From positions 2,688,501-2,752,500 of the forward strand of contig NC_091247.1 of NCBI RefSeq assembly GCF_042477335.2: a stretch of DNA of 64,000 bases, in the 5' to 3' direction. Source of the stretch: Ovis canadensis (taxonomy: Eukaryota; Chordata; Mammalia; Artiodactyla; Bovidae). The position numbers were made by a program, and so were the translations under genes. Shown in pieces: positions 53,996 through 64,000 of this stretch; positions within the stretch are counted from its first letter, which is position 1; the number at the start of each line of letters is the position of its first letter. The notes beneath the pieces are model-generated. The model had not been told where the DNA came from. It ran no database searches and saw only the letters and a list, made by a program, of their open reading frames with translations.

Positions 53996-55435
53996 AAAGG
54001 GGGGCACCTAGCTGATGGTTGGGGGAAGGGGGTCGAGGCCACTGCGCTGGGTGGAGGCTGCGGTGCTGGGAAGAGAGAGGGGCGGGGGTCCTTACCCTCC
54101 TTTCTTCACCAGGCCTCCAAACCTGGTACCTCTGACAGCATCTGCCGTGCAGTCGGCCACAACCCTAGTCACCTAGCATGTGAACCTTTATGCAACATCT
54201 TGTTGTGGACACGGTGACAAAATTGTGTGCCGGCCTGCCCTCGGGGCTCGCATTCTGCAGGGGACAGGAAGCACTGTTCAGTGGTGTGGGCAGGCCTTCC
54301 GTGGCGCAGTGCCCGATGCCTGCAGCCTGGGGAGTCAGGGAGAACCCCGGGGGAGCCGTGCCTAAGGGGGCCCTGGAGACCAGTTGAAGGGGAGGAGTGC
54401 TGGGGCAAGTGTGGGGCTGGGGGAGAGATGAAGGGTTGCTCGGGGGGCCGCAGGGAGTTTGCTCTGGTGGGCTTGCTCTGGTGGGCTTGCTCTGGTGGGC
54501 TTCAGGCAGCAGGGGAACCAAGGTGGGTGGGTGGGGCACGTGGGGGGAGCGTTGGATCTGTGGGCCTGTGTTCAAAGCCTTTCCCTCTAAGGTGACCTGG
54601 CCACACAGCTGCTGGGTGGCTGAGGGGTGCAGAGAGCAAGGAGCGAATGCTGTTTATTTGGCCGAGAAGGAAATGGTCCTGGGTATCAAGAATCTGGAGA
54701 TAAGGCACCAGGAGCCCTGGCCAGGGGAGACTGGATTGACCAGACCAGCTCAGGGCAGAGCTGGGGCCAGCCGCGGGGAGCACGGCCACGGAGCCCAGGG
54801 GCAGGGCCCGGCAGGCCAGGCACAGAGGCAGAGAAGACCAGCGGGATGCCCCCTTTGGTGAGGCAAGGGCGGAAGAAAGTTTGAGGAAAGAGCCAGAGCT
54901 GTAGGGAGGTTGTGGCCTGTCTGGATGGGCTCCTTGGCAGCCGGGCTTGAGCAAGGTCACCTTTATTTTCCCTTAATTTCCACTGAGTCAGGCTCTGCCC
55001 CACCTGTGTGCTTAGTATTTGGAACTTCGACCCAGCTTGAGTCACCGCCCCGTGAGCACGCCCCGTTCCTCTCTCTCCTGGCCGCGTGCTGACTACTGCT
55101 CCTGCAGCTGCACGGGCGTCCTCGGCCCTGACCTCAGGCTGGGCCTCCGGGGTCCCACGCTCTGCTCCCCAGGCCTTGATCTCAGTGTCCAGCCCCACGG
55201 GTGCTCTTGCGCGTACCCCCAGCAGATGTCTGGCCATCCCAGGCTTGGCGAGCACTGGAGACCCTCCCTCTGCCTCTCCCCACGTCCCCCGCCAGACCCA
55301 TCAAAGCCCAAACTTCTCCTGGTAAGAAAAACCCAGTTCCAGGAACTGGGAGACGTGGTTTCTGGGAAAGCAAATATCCTTATTTATTCATCACGAGCCT
55401 GTGGTAGAAAATACAACACGGTCGATTTTTCAAAA
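53996..55435. other. Intergenic stretch, no gene recognised
   Basis: GC-rich sequence with a short triplication of the 13-mer CTCTGGTGGGCTT (about 54464-54501). No family-level similarity, exon chain or RNA gene is apparent. Confidence 0.5.
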
Positions 55436-56657
55436 AGTGTGAAGAGGAAGCTCACACACAACATCAGTAATTTTAAAGTGTGCAACTCAGTGGCGCCTAG
55501 TCAGTTCACAATCCTGTGGAGCCATTGTCTGAATATTGCCCAGAACGTTTTCATCGCACCCTAAAAAGATCCAGGACCCAGCAAACAGTCACTCCCCGTT
55601 CCCTCCTAGTCCTTGCCCGCCGACCACCAGTCTGGATTCATCTCTACAGACTCCCCTCTTCTGAATACTTCTTATAAGTGGAATTATGTGATTGATCTGG
55701 GTCTTTGTGTCTCGTTTCTTTAACTGATCACATTGTTTTTTGAGGTCCATCCACGAGGTGGCATGTATCAATACTTCATTCTTTGTTATGGCTGAATAAC
55801 ACTCCGTGGTTAGAGTAGACCACACTGTTTAACCATTCATCTGTTGATGGACACTGGGGTTCTTTCTACCTTTTGGCTACTGTGAACAGTGTTGCTGTGA
55901 ACGTTTGGGTGCGTGTACTTGTCTTTGTATCTGTTTTCAATTACTCTGGGTCCATACCGAGGAGTGGAATTGCTGGGTCATGGGATAATTCTGCGTTTAC
56001 ATTTTAGGGGAACTGCCAAACAGTTTACCACAGCGACTGCACCACTTCCCATTCCCATGCAAAGCGTGAGGGTTCCGACGTCTCCACACCCTCACATCAC
56101 TTGCCATTTTCCTTCTCATTTGGATTTGGTGTGAAGGGCTGTCTCACTGTGGCTTTGATGTGTGTGTGTCGTTGATGGCTGGGGGGCTGAGCATCTCTTC
56201 ACATGCTTATTGGAGATGTGTATTTTGAGAATCGTCCATTCTGAAAGTGAGTGCTGTTTGCTGCGTCCTAAAGGTTCCTTATACATTCCGGACACTGGCT
56301 ACTTATCAGATTTACAATTTGCAAGTATCCCGCCCTCCGTCCTGCGGTTGCTTTCCCGCTCTCAGGAGTATTCTTTGCTGCACAAAAGCTTAGACTCCAG
56401 ATGAAGCCCAGCTCACTGTCTCTTTTCTTCTTATGCTTCTGGAGGCGCATCTAAGAGTCCACCACGGAGTCCAAGTCAAGAGACCTGTTTTCCCCTGAGA
56501 GCTTTTGTTTATGAGCTCTTACATCTAGGCTCACAAAAATTAACTAAAAAGGGATTTAACTTTCGTGTATATGGTATGAGGTAAAAGTGACTGTTGATTT
56601 TCCGTCAACTCTTTTTTTAAAAAAATTTTATTGAAATATAGTTGATGTACAATGTGT
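55436..56657 (-). mobile_element. L1 LINE, antisense (left part)
   Basis: On the plus strand, typical antisense L1 ORF2/3' phrases appear: TTTAAAGTGTGCAACTCAGT, CATTCATCTGTTGATGGACA, GGAGTGGAATTGCTGGGTCA, CTTCACATGCTTATTGGAGA. The end, TTTATTGAAATATAGTTGAT followed by GTACAATGTGT, is where a BovB inserted. Confidence 0.88.
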
Positions 56658-58266
56658 AAGAAGAGGTGGCAAGAATACACGGAAGAGCTGCACAAAAAAG
56701 ATCTTTACGACCTGGATAATCACGATGGTGTGATCACTCACCTAGAGCCAGACATCCTGGAATGTGAAGTCAAGTGGGCCTTGGAAAGCATCGCTACGAA
56801 CAAAGCTAGTGGAGGTGATGGAATCCCAGTTGAGCTGTTTCAAATCCTGAAAGATGATGCTGTGAAAGTGCTGCACTCAATATGCCAGCAAATTTGGAAA
56901 ACTCAGCAGTGGCCACAGGACTGGAAAAGGTCAGTTTTCATTCCAATCCCAAAGAAAGGCAATGCCAAAGAATGCTCAAACTACCGCACAATTGCACTCA
57001 TCTCACAAGCTAGTAAAGTAATGCTCAAAATTCTCCAAGCCAGACTTCAGCAATACGTGAACCGTGAACTCCCTGATGTTCAAGCTGGTTTTAGAAAAGG
57101 CAGAAGAACCAGAGACCAAATTGCCAACATCCGCTGGATCATGGAAAAAGCAAGAGAGTTCCAGAAAAACATCTATTTCTCCTCTATTAACTATGCCAAA
57201 GCCTTTGACTGTGTGGATCACAATAAACTGTGGAAAATTCTGAAAGAGATGGGAATACCAGACCACCTGACCTGCCTCTTGAGAAATCTGTATGCAGGTC
57301 AGGAAGCAGCAGTTAGAACTGAGCATGGAACAACAGACTGGTTCCAAATAGGAAAAGGAGTACATCAAGGCTGTATATTGTCACCCTGCTTATTTAACTT
57401 ATATGCAGAGTACATCATGAGAAACGCTGGACTGGAAGAAACACAAGCTGGAATCCAGATTGCCGGGAAAATATCAATAACCTCAGATATGCAGATGACA
57501 CCACCCTTATGGCAGAAAGTGAAGAGGAACTAAAAAGCCTCTTGATGAAAGTGAAAGAGGAGAGTGAAAAAGTTGGCTTAAAGCTCAACATTCAGAAAAC
57601 GAAGATCATGGCATCCGGTCCCATAACTTCTTGGGATATAGATGGGGAAACAGCGGAAACAGTGTCAGACTTTATTTTTGGGGCTCCAAAATCACTGCAG
57701 ATGGTGACTGCTGCCATGAAATTAAAAGACGCTACTCCTTGGAAGAAAAGTTATGACCAACCTAGATAGTATATTCAAAAGCAGAGACATTACTTTGCCG
57801 ACTAAGGTCTGTCTAGTCAAGGCTATGGTTTTTCCAGTGGTCATGTGTGGATGTGAGAGCTGGACTGTGAAGAAGGCTGAGCACCGAAGAATTGATGCTT
57901 TTGAACTGTGGTGTTGGAGAAGACTCTTGAGAGTGCCTTGGACTGCAAGGAGATCCAACCAGTCCATTCTGAAGGAGATTGGCCCTGGGATTTCTTTGGA
58001 AGGAATGATGAAAAAGCTGAAACTCCAGTACTTTGGCCACCTCATGCGAAGCGTTGACTCATTGGAAAAGACTCTGATGCTGGGAGGGATTGGGGGCAGG
58101 AGGAGAAGGGGCCGACAGAGGATGAGATGGCTGGATGGCATCACGGACTCGATGGACGTGAGCCTGAGTGAACTCTGGGAGTTGGTGATGGACAGGGAGG
58201 CCTGGCGTGCTGTGATTCATGGGGTTGCAAAGAGTCGGACACCACTGAGCGACTGAGCTGAACTGA
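56658..58266 (+). mobile_element. BovB LINE (1.6 kb, 5'-truncated) with target-site duplication
   Basis: The element runs from AAGAAGAGGTGGCAAGAATA to the BovB 3' end GAGCGACTGAGCTGAACTGA and is flanked by ACAATGTGT at 56649-56657 and 58267-58275. It encodes most of the RT domain in one open stretch ([77 protein letters not shown]). A one-base loss just before the catalytic motif (about 57466) throws it out of frame. It lacks the endonuclease and is dead. Confidence 0.93.
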
Positions 58267-58705
58267 ACAATGTGTTAGTTTCAGGTATACAGAAAAGATT
58301 CATATATATAATCTTTGTGATTCATATATATATATGTATATATATACACTGAATCTTTAGAATTCGTATATATATGTTAGATTCTTTTCTATTATAGGTT
58401 ACTACAAGATATTGAGTCAAGTTCCCTGTGATATACAGGAAGTCCTTGTTGGTTATCTCTTTTATATACAATAGTGTGTATATGTGCTAGTCTCAGACTC
58501 CTAATTTATCCCTCTCCCATCCTTTCCTCTTTGGTAACCATAAATTTGTTTTCTACGTCTGTGAGTCTATTTCTGCTTTGTAAAGAAGTTCATCTGTATC
58601 ATATGAGTGAGATCATATGATATTTGTCCTTCTCTTGCTTCACTCAGTGTGATCATCTCTGGGTCCATCCATGTTGCTGCAAATGGCACAATTTCGTTCT
58701 TTCCC
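58267..58705 (-). mobile_element. L1 LINE, antisense (right part)
   Basis: The L1 interrupted at 56657 resumes with TAGTTTCAGGTATACAGAAA, an AT-rich repeat (58300-58380), then ATTTATCCCTCTCCCATCCT and GGGTCCATCCATGTTGCTGC, typical antisense artiodactyl L1. Confidence 0.85.
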
Positions 58706-59915
58706 TGTGGCTCTCCCAGCCCCAGCTCAGCAAAGGCTAGGACCTTCCCTTGGGATGCTGGTGGAAGGACCCTCTCCTCCTTCCCCGGTGGCCGGCACCC
58801 AGGGATGGAAGCTAGAGAGGGGAGAGTGTCCAGGTTGTAGGTTGAGCCTGTGAGCCACTGCTCAGGAGGCTGCTCCCCATCCAGCCTGGTTCCCTCGTCC
58901 CCCTCCCTCGGCTGGGGGTAGGGGGGAACCGGCGCACGAAGGGTGAGCTGGGGGAGGCGGCCGAGAGAGGGCTGCCATCTCCTCTGCCCCTCTCTGAGCT
59001 GGTGAGCTGGGCCGTGTTGGATTTCTGAATGAGGCCCACCAGCCTGAGGTTCCCGCTCCCCAGATGGACCTCCCCAGAAGACACAGGAGACAACTTCACT
59101 GAAGCTCCTCTTTACCACCGAATGCTGGAATTCTCTGGAAACAGAAGCTTCCCTCCAGAGAGGATGATGGGGCCCAGTGAGTGTCCAGGGCCTCCGGGCC
59201 GCTCAGCGTCAGGTGGGTGAGGCACCAGGTGTTTGAGAAAAGCAGTCCCCAGGGTGACGGCCAAGGGGTGTGTGTGGGAGAGGCAAGCAGGGGTCTACCA
59301 CCCACACCCCTCACCGGGCTGAGGGCCAGAGCGAGGGGCAGGGCTTGGCCCTGCGAGCAGGGGGAGCAGCCCACGGGGCCCCTCTGTAATCTGAGGTGTG
59401 GGCAGAACGCTGCCCCCAAGCTGCGGGGGGCAGCCAGCTTTGGGCATCCAGCCAACAAGTCTGGTTTCCATCGTGGGACTGACCTGGCTGGCGGCCCTGG
59501 ACAGATCTGGGCAAACAGGTGAGCTGCTGAGGCCCCTCCCACCCTGAACAGGCAAGCAGGATTGGCCCTGGGGAAGGGGCTGGACCTCAGTCCTCAGCTC
59601 TGGCTCTGAGCCTGAGGTCGGAGCTCCCTTCAGCTTCTGCTGCGCTGACCGCAGCTTCCCATCCCCGGCCTCTGTCTCCAAGCACCCGGCTCGCAGGTCC
59701 TCCCAGGAGCCATGGATCCCAGAGGTGAGTGGGGAGGGCCAAGGGCTCCAGGAACAGGGCTGTGGGCACCTCTCAAGGGATCTGACCGTCTGGCCAAGCG
59801 TGCCCAGCAGGGTCAGAGCTGGCGGTCCTGCACCGGGAGACGGGTGCGGAGAAGGCTTTGCGTGTGTGGTGGATGGTCGCCGGCAGGAATGGTGATGCCT
59901 CCCAGGGAAGTAGGT
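58706..59915. other. Intergenic stretch, no gene recognised
   Basis: Unique-looking GC-rich sequence. A start-like ATGGATCCCAGAGGTGAGTG at 59712 resembles a short first exon with a donor, but nothing downstream could be matched to it. Confidence 0.4.
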
Positions 59916-59917
59916 AG

Positions 59918-60066
59918 GGCTTCTCTGCTGGCTCACGTGGGTAGAGAATCCACCTGCCATGCAGGAGACCGGGGCTCAGTCCCCGGGCAGGAAAGATCCC
60001 CTGGAAAAGGGAATGGCTACCCACTCCAGTATTCTTGCCTGGGGAATTCCACAGACAGAGGAGGCT
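59918..60066 (+). mobile_element. Bov-tA SINE, 3'-truncated
   Basis: GGGCTTCTCTGCTGGCTCAC through TTCCACAGACAGAGGAGGCT; the tail with the GACTGAGTGAC end is missing. Confidence 0.88.
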
Positions 60067-60879
60067 GGACGTGCCCAGGGTGGTGGAGGGTGGAGGGCAG
60101 ACCCTCGAGGGCAGCTGTCCTGATTCGACGGCCAGGTCTCCCCCAGGTAGAAGCACCCCCAACAGCCGCATCTCCGGAGCTCTCTCTCTTTCCTCCACTT
60201 GTCTGGGCCCCAGAGGAGGGAGCAGGTGGTCAGTGAAGGACTTCCTTCTGCTGCGAAGACTGCTCGGTCAAAGCCCCTCCTGGGTCAAAGTCTCTCGCAG
60301 TGCCAGTGTGGGAAGTTGGAACCCAGGACATCTGGGGAGTGGGGGGTTGGTGGGGGCGGGGTCAGAGCAGGAAGCAGGGAGGGAGCGAGGGAGGGAAGGA
60401 GGAGCTGGCCAAGGGGCAAGGAAGCTCTGTAGGCACAGCCTGCGTCCTGGATGGCAGAGCCCAGCCCAGCCCTAACCCGATGCAACAAGCGTCAACCAAG
60501 GCCACCTGTGAGGCTGGCGGTTGAGAGGCAGAGGGGAACAGACCAGAGTGGGAGAGGAGGAGGAAGGGGCGCGCGTCTCTAGGGTGCTCTGTGCCCCCGG
60601 GGTGGGGGGTGGAGGCTCAGCCTGGCCTCCTCCCGCCCCACCCTGTGACTTCCTGGCAATCATCCTCTCTCTCTTGGGAACCACCTGCTCTCATCCCCAC
60701 CCTCCCAAGCCCTGGGTGGGCCAGCCCAGCTCCTGTGACTGCCCATGCAAAACCCAGGCTCTGCGGGCAAGTGGACTGCCAGGCACCTGGATGCCTCAGG
60801 AGCCGCGCACAGGGCCATTCATGTGCCCCCTACACAGAGCCCAGCTCAGTGAGCACCCGCAGTGCAAGCTCCAGCTGGG

Positions 60880-61290
60880 GGGGGCCGGGGGAAGGGGGGC
60901 ACCCTGCAGCCAGCCGGGGGGGAAGGGGGGCACCCTGCAGCCAGCCGGGGGGGAAGGGGGGCACCCTGCAGTCAGGGGAGGGGGGAGGGGGGCACCCTGC
61001 AGCTGGTGGGGGGGGAAGGGGCACCCTGCAGCCAAGGGGGAGGGAAGGGGGCACCCTGCAGCCGGGCGCTCCTGGGGGCACCCTGCAGCCAGGGGGTGAA
61101 GGGGGGCACCCTGCAGCCAGGGGGGGAAAGGGAGACACCCTGCAGCCGAGGGCCGCTCCTGGGAGCGCCCTGCAGCTGGAGGGGGGAAGGGGGCACCCTG
61201 CAGCCGGGGGGGGGGGTGGTTAGGGGGGCACCCTGCAGCCGGGGGCGGGAGGGGGCACCCTGCAGCCGGGGCCGCTCCTGGGGGCGGGCC
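60880..61290 (+). repeat. G-rich minisatellite with CACCCTGCAGC core
   Basis: Thirteen copies of CACCCTGCAG or a one-base variant are spaced irregularly (about 17-45 bp) by purine runs such as GGGGGGAAGGGGGG. Three copies are followed by a CGCTCCTGGGGG-type variant. The plus strand is dense in G-runs. Confidence 0.9.
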
Positions 61291-61895
61291 GGGACACTGG
61301 GACCTGACTTGTGTGCGTGTGCCCCTGGCCGGCCCAGGCACTGTTCATTCACCGCATCTGGGGCCCATTGCACTGAGCCTGCCAGAGCAGCAGCCCGGGG
61401 CATGAACAGGAAAACTGGCTCTGTGGGTCCCCTTCTCCTGGGTTCTAACCAGTGCTGCAGTCAAACCCCAGCCCCTGGAGTCTCCCCTTGCTTGACCGGT
61501 GGAGAGAGGTAGGGAGGGACCTGGGACTCCCGCCATCCTTCAGGGGATCAGCGGGAGCAGGACCCAGTCCTCTGCCTGCTCACGGGAGCCCCTGGGTGCC
61601 GGGGCGGGGCGGGGGGGCACACATCTCTCGGAAGACCGGGTGCGCGGCCGCCTCTTTTTTCTGACAGTTGACACAAAAGTTGTCTTTCACTGATGGAAGG
61701 AGGCAGACTGACTTGGCGCAGGCTGGGTCTCAGGGCAGGGCTCCTGGAAGAAATCCTTTTCCCAGACAGACTGGGTGTTCCCGGCTCAAGTGGTTCAAGT
61801 TCCTACTGGTTCCCTAAAGCCGTGTGTCCTCAGAGTCTGCTCTTCATGACCAAAGCAGAGAGGCCCCTGTGAGGGTGGCGCGTGGGAGCCGTGGG

Positions 61896-62406
61896 GACCA
61901 GGGCTCTTGGCCTTTCCCAGTCAACAGAAACTGACCAGAGGCCGGACAGTAGAGATTGACCAGAGGCCAGAGAAGTTCAGGCAAGGTTTTACTGGGGGCT
62001 CTGCGGCAACAGAGGGCAGTGAGAAGTGACAGATTCCCTTGCTTGCTCGCTTACTGGGGGGGTGGGGGGTGGGCAAGCTTGTTCCTTCTGTGGGCTGAGG
62101 GTACGGGTGTGTCCGGGCGTGGGACTGCAGGGCTGGCCTGCCCACCCCTCAGGTGCTGTTGTGAGCAGGGCGCATGCGGGCTACCCGGCTTTTGCTCCCC
62201 ATCCCCTGCGTTTGTTCCGGACTTTTCCGAGGTGATAACTAAGGGTTGGTTTGGGGTTTTTTTGTATCTTTTGTCCAGAATTTACCCCAGCTGTGCACGC
62301 ATGAAGTTATTTTCAGTGCCGTAGAGTTTCTCTGTGTCTTGTTGCTAGAGGAGAGGTGTGTCTAGGTGCAACTATTGCAGAAAAGGGTTCCGGGTCCCAG
62401 CCTGTC
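61896..62406 (-). mobile_element. Solitary-end ERV LTR (3' LTR), about 510 bp
   Basis: On the minus strand a purine tract GGTGGGAAG is followed by TGAGACAGGCTGGG, the likely LTR start. The LTR ends near GGCCAAGAGCCCTGGTCCCC followed by A, so it has TG...CA ends. An AGTAAA poly(A)-type signal lies before the U5-like CCTCTGGTCAATCTC. It lies downstream of retroviral RT remnants on the same strand. Boundaries are approximate. Confidence 0.65.
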
Positions 62407-63060
62407 TCACTTCCCACCGAGAGACTCTATACCCTTATTCGTAAGGGGTAGGGGACTGAAGGTCTCTCCTTCTGAAGCTTCTTCCTGCTGGTCTTCCCAG
62501 AGACCGTAGGTTTCTCTAGAGGTATAGAAGTCCCTTGCTGACTTTTCCAAGGACCTGCAGGGACCTGAACCGCCCTCCACAGGAATGGGTTGAACTCCTT
62601 GAGACATCATGAGCCTTACTTCAAACTTTGCAGCCTAGTAGACACAAACCTAATCAAAAGGTTAAACAAACAAGGGCTAGAAAGAAGAAGAACGATAGTC
62701 ACTAAAGGGCCTGGACGGGGAAGGGATCAGGTGAGCTTTGAGAGGGCTCCCTTAGCTGTTGACCAGTCAGTGGATGACGCCATCCCTGCCATGAGGTCAT
62801 TCTGCTTGGGTGTATATTTCTGCTTACATCAGGATTAAAGTTTCACGTGTTTCTCTACCTTTAGAATCGGAGATCTGGCCCGGTTGGTTCCAGGTGTCCT
62901 TCTTGGGCCGAAAAGTCGCAGGTTTGCGACACTTGGGAAGACAGTGGGGCGCTAGAGGAGATATGGCATGAATCAACGTCGACTGAGAAGAAAAGGGCTG
63001 TGAAAGTGAAAACCTCCCGGCAGACAGCTCTTTATGGCTTGTAGGATCCAAGAGAACAGA

Positions 63061-63830
63061 CTAGCAGGCCACTCTCCAGTCTCCCCAGCTGTACTGAGTA
63101 ACAAGCGTTGGTGACTGAGTGTCTGCTGAGGCCAAGGCTTTTCCAGTGTCGGTTCTAGCTGGTATGGGCCTCGGGGCTGTTTTCTTTGCCTCCCAATCTG
63201 CCCTGCTGTTCCCTTGGATAAACTGAGAGTTTTCGCTTTGCTGCCCATGGCTTAGGCCTAAGATAGGCTGTTTTCTATCTGGAGATAGCTGTCTGCTTCC
63301 AGGGTTTATAACATATCTCAGATATTTGACTTGTTTTGAGAGCTGTGCCTTCATTTGGGAGAACTTGTGAACCCAGGTCTCAAGGAAATTAAGGGCTTCG
63401 GTGCTCTTCTGATCTGAGGCCTCTGTGGTGGGATTCCATATTAACATGCTGTCTGCATACTGTAGAATAGCCTCTTCTTTGGGGTGTGTTTCCCTCCGTT
63501 CTTTCCCTAGGGCCTGGGCAAACAAGTGTGGGCCGCCTTGAAACCCCTGAGGCCGCGCTGCCCAGGCATATTGCTGCACTGGGCCCCACCGGGGGTCAGT
63601 TCACTCAAAGGCAAACAGACACTGAGAGGAGGGATGAAATGGGATTCCAAAGAGGGCGCTCTTGAGGGCAAGCGCAGTAAGCTGCTTGGCTTCTCCAGGA
63701 ATCTGGACCAATAGAAGGGCTGGCCACGCAAGGACTGATAGGGACCGCCCCCTGTGTACAGTTCTGTGTACAGGTCTTGGGCTATTCAATATTCCCCCAC
63801 TGACTTAGCAACTGGCAGAATTAGGATATT
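63061..63830 (-). pseudogene. Decayed class I (gamma-like) endogenous retrovirus pol/RT remnant
   Basis: Minus-strand frames carry RT landmarks in order: FGIPFHPSSQCLFAFE (about 63601-63660), then in another frame ARPQGFQGGPHLFAQALGKE, QYADSMLI at the catalytic position, and SKQVKYLRYVINPGSRQLS. A frameshift separates the first two blocks and the catalytic motif is altered, so there is no activity. No gag, envelope or 5' LTR is seen; the sequence between here and the LTR is not identifiable. Confidence 0.75.
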
Positions 63831-63836
63831 GCATGG

Positions 63837-64000
63837 GGCTTCCCTGCTGGCTCAGACAGTGAAGAATCTGCCTGCAATGCAGGAGACCCCAGTTCGATCC
63901 CTGGGTTGGGAAGATCCACCAGAGAAGAGAGTGGCTACCCACTCCAGCATTCTTGCCTGGAGAATTCCACGGACAGAGGAGCCTGGCGGGCTACCATCCA
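63837..64000 (+). mobile_element. Bov-tA SINE, cut by window end
   Basis: GGGGCTTCCCTGCTGGCTCA through GAGCCTGGCGGGCTACCATC; the 3' end lies outside the window. Confidence 0.9.

Noticed and set aside
56652-57533. 293-codon reverse-transcriptase-like frame as a gene
   Set aside because: It is part of a 5'-truncated, frameshifted BovB element with a target-site duplication.
59712-59735. Short start exon ATGGATCCCAGAG|GTGAGT as the first exon of a gene such as ABO
   Set aside because: It does not match the ABO or lipocalin starts I know, and no following exon could be matched.

Overview
The window is nuclear DNA of a ruminant (cattle, sheep, goat or a close relative). The basis is a mammalian exon/intron layout together with repeats found only or mainly in ruminants and related hoofed mammals: many Bov-tA SINEs, several BovB (RTE) LINE pieces, CHR-type SINEs and a short Tigger1-like DNA transposon. 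I cannot fix the species from sequence alone.

The first 39 kb is the complete surfeit housekeeping cluster: SURF4 (+), SURF2 (-), SURF1 (+), RPL7A/SURF3 (-), MED22/SURF5 (+) and SURF6 (+). All six genes could be resolved exon by exon with correct splice phases, giving proteins of 269, 257, 308, 266, 201 (or 140) and at least 352 aa, close to the human proteins. The first five alternate in strand. SURF4/SURF2 and SURF1/RPL7A meet tail to tail; SURF2/SURF1 and RPL7A/MED22 are divergent pairs sharing CpG-rich promoters. SURF6 follows MED22 on the same strand. The products serve ER export (SURF4), complex IV assembly (SURF1), ribosomes and the nucleolus (RPL7A, SURF6, probably SURF2) and transcription (MED22). 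RPL7A introns carry at least five box C/D snoRNA-like sequences: two U24-like and three U36-like.

The most unusual feature is in SURF6. The 3' end of exon 2, including its 5' splice site, lies inside a 1.4-kb G-rich minisatellite of 41 units, so the donor sequence is repeated 41 times. The first 13 donors are exactly 36 nt apart and share the same reading phase.

From about 39 kb to the end I find no cellular gene. In the human map this is the interval between SURF6 and ABO, and no ABO exon is visible here. It is a mosaic of L1 and HAL1-type LINE pieces, BovB pieces (one with a clean target-site duplication, another preserving 5' monomers), Bov-tA and CHR SINEs, an internally deleted Tigger1-like element, a second G-rich minisatellite at about 60.9-61.3 kb and a decayed class I endogenous retrovirus remnant at 61.9-63.8 kb.
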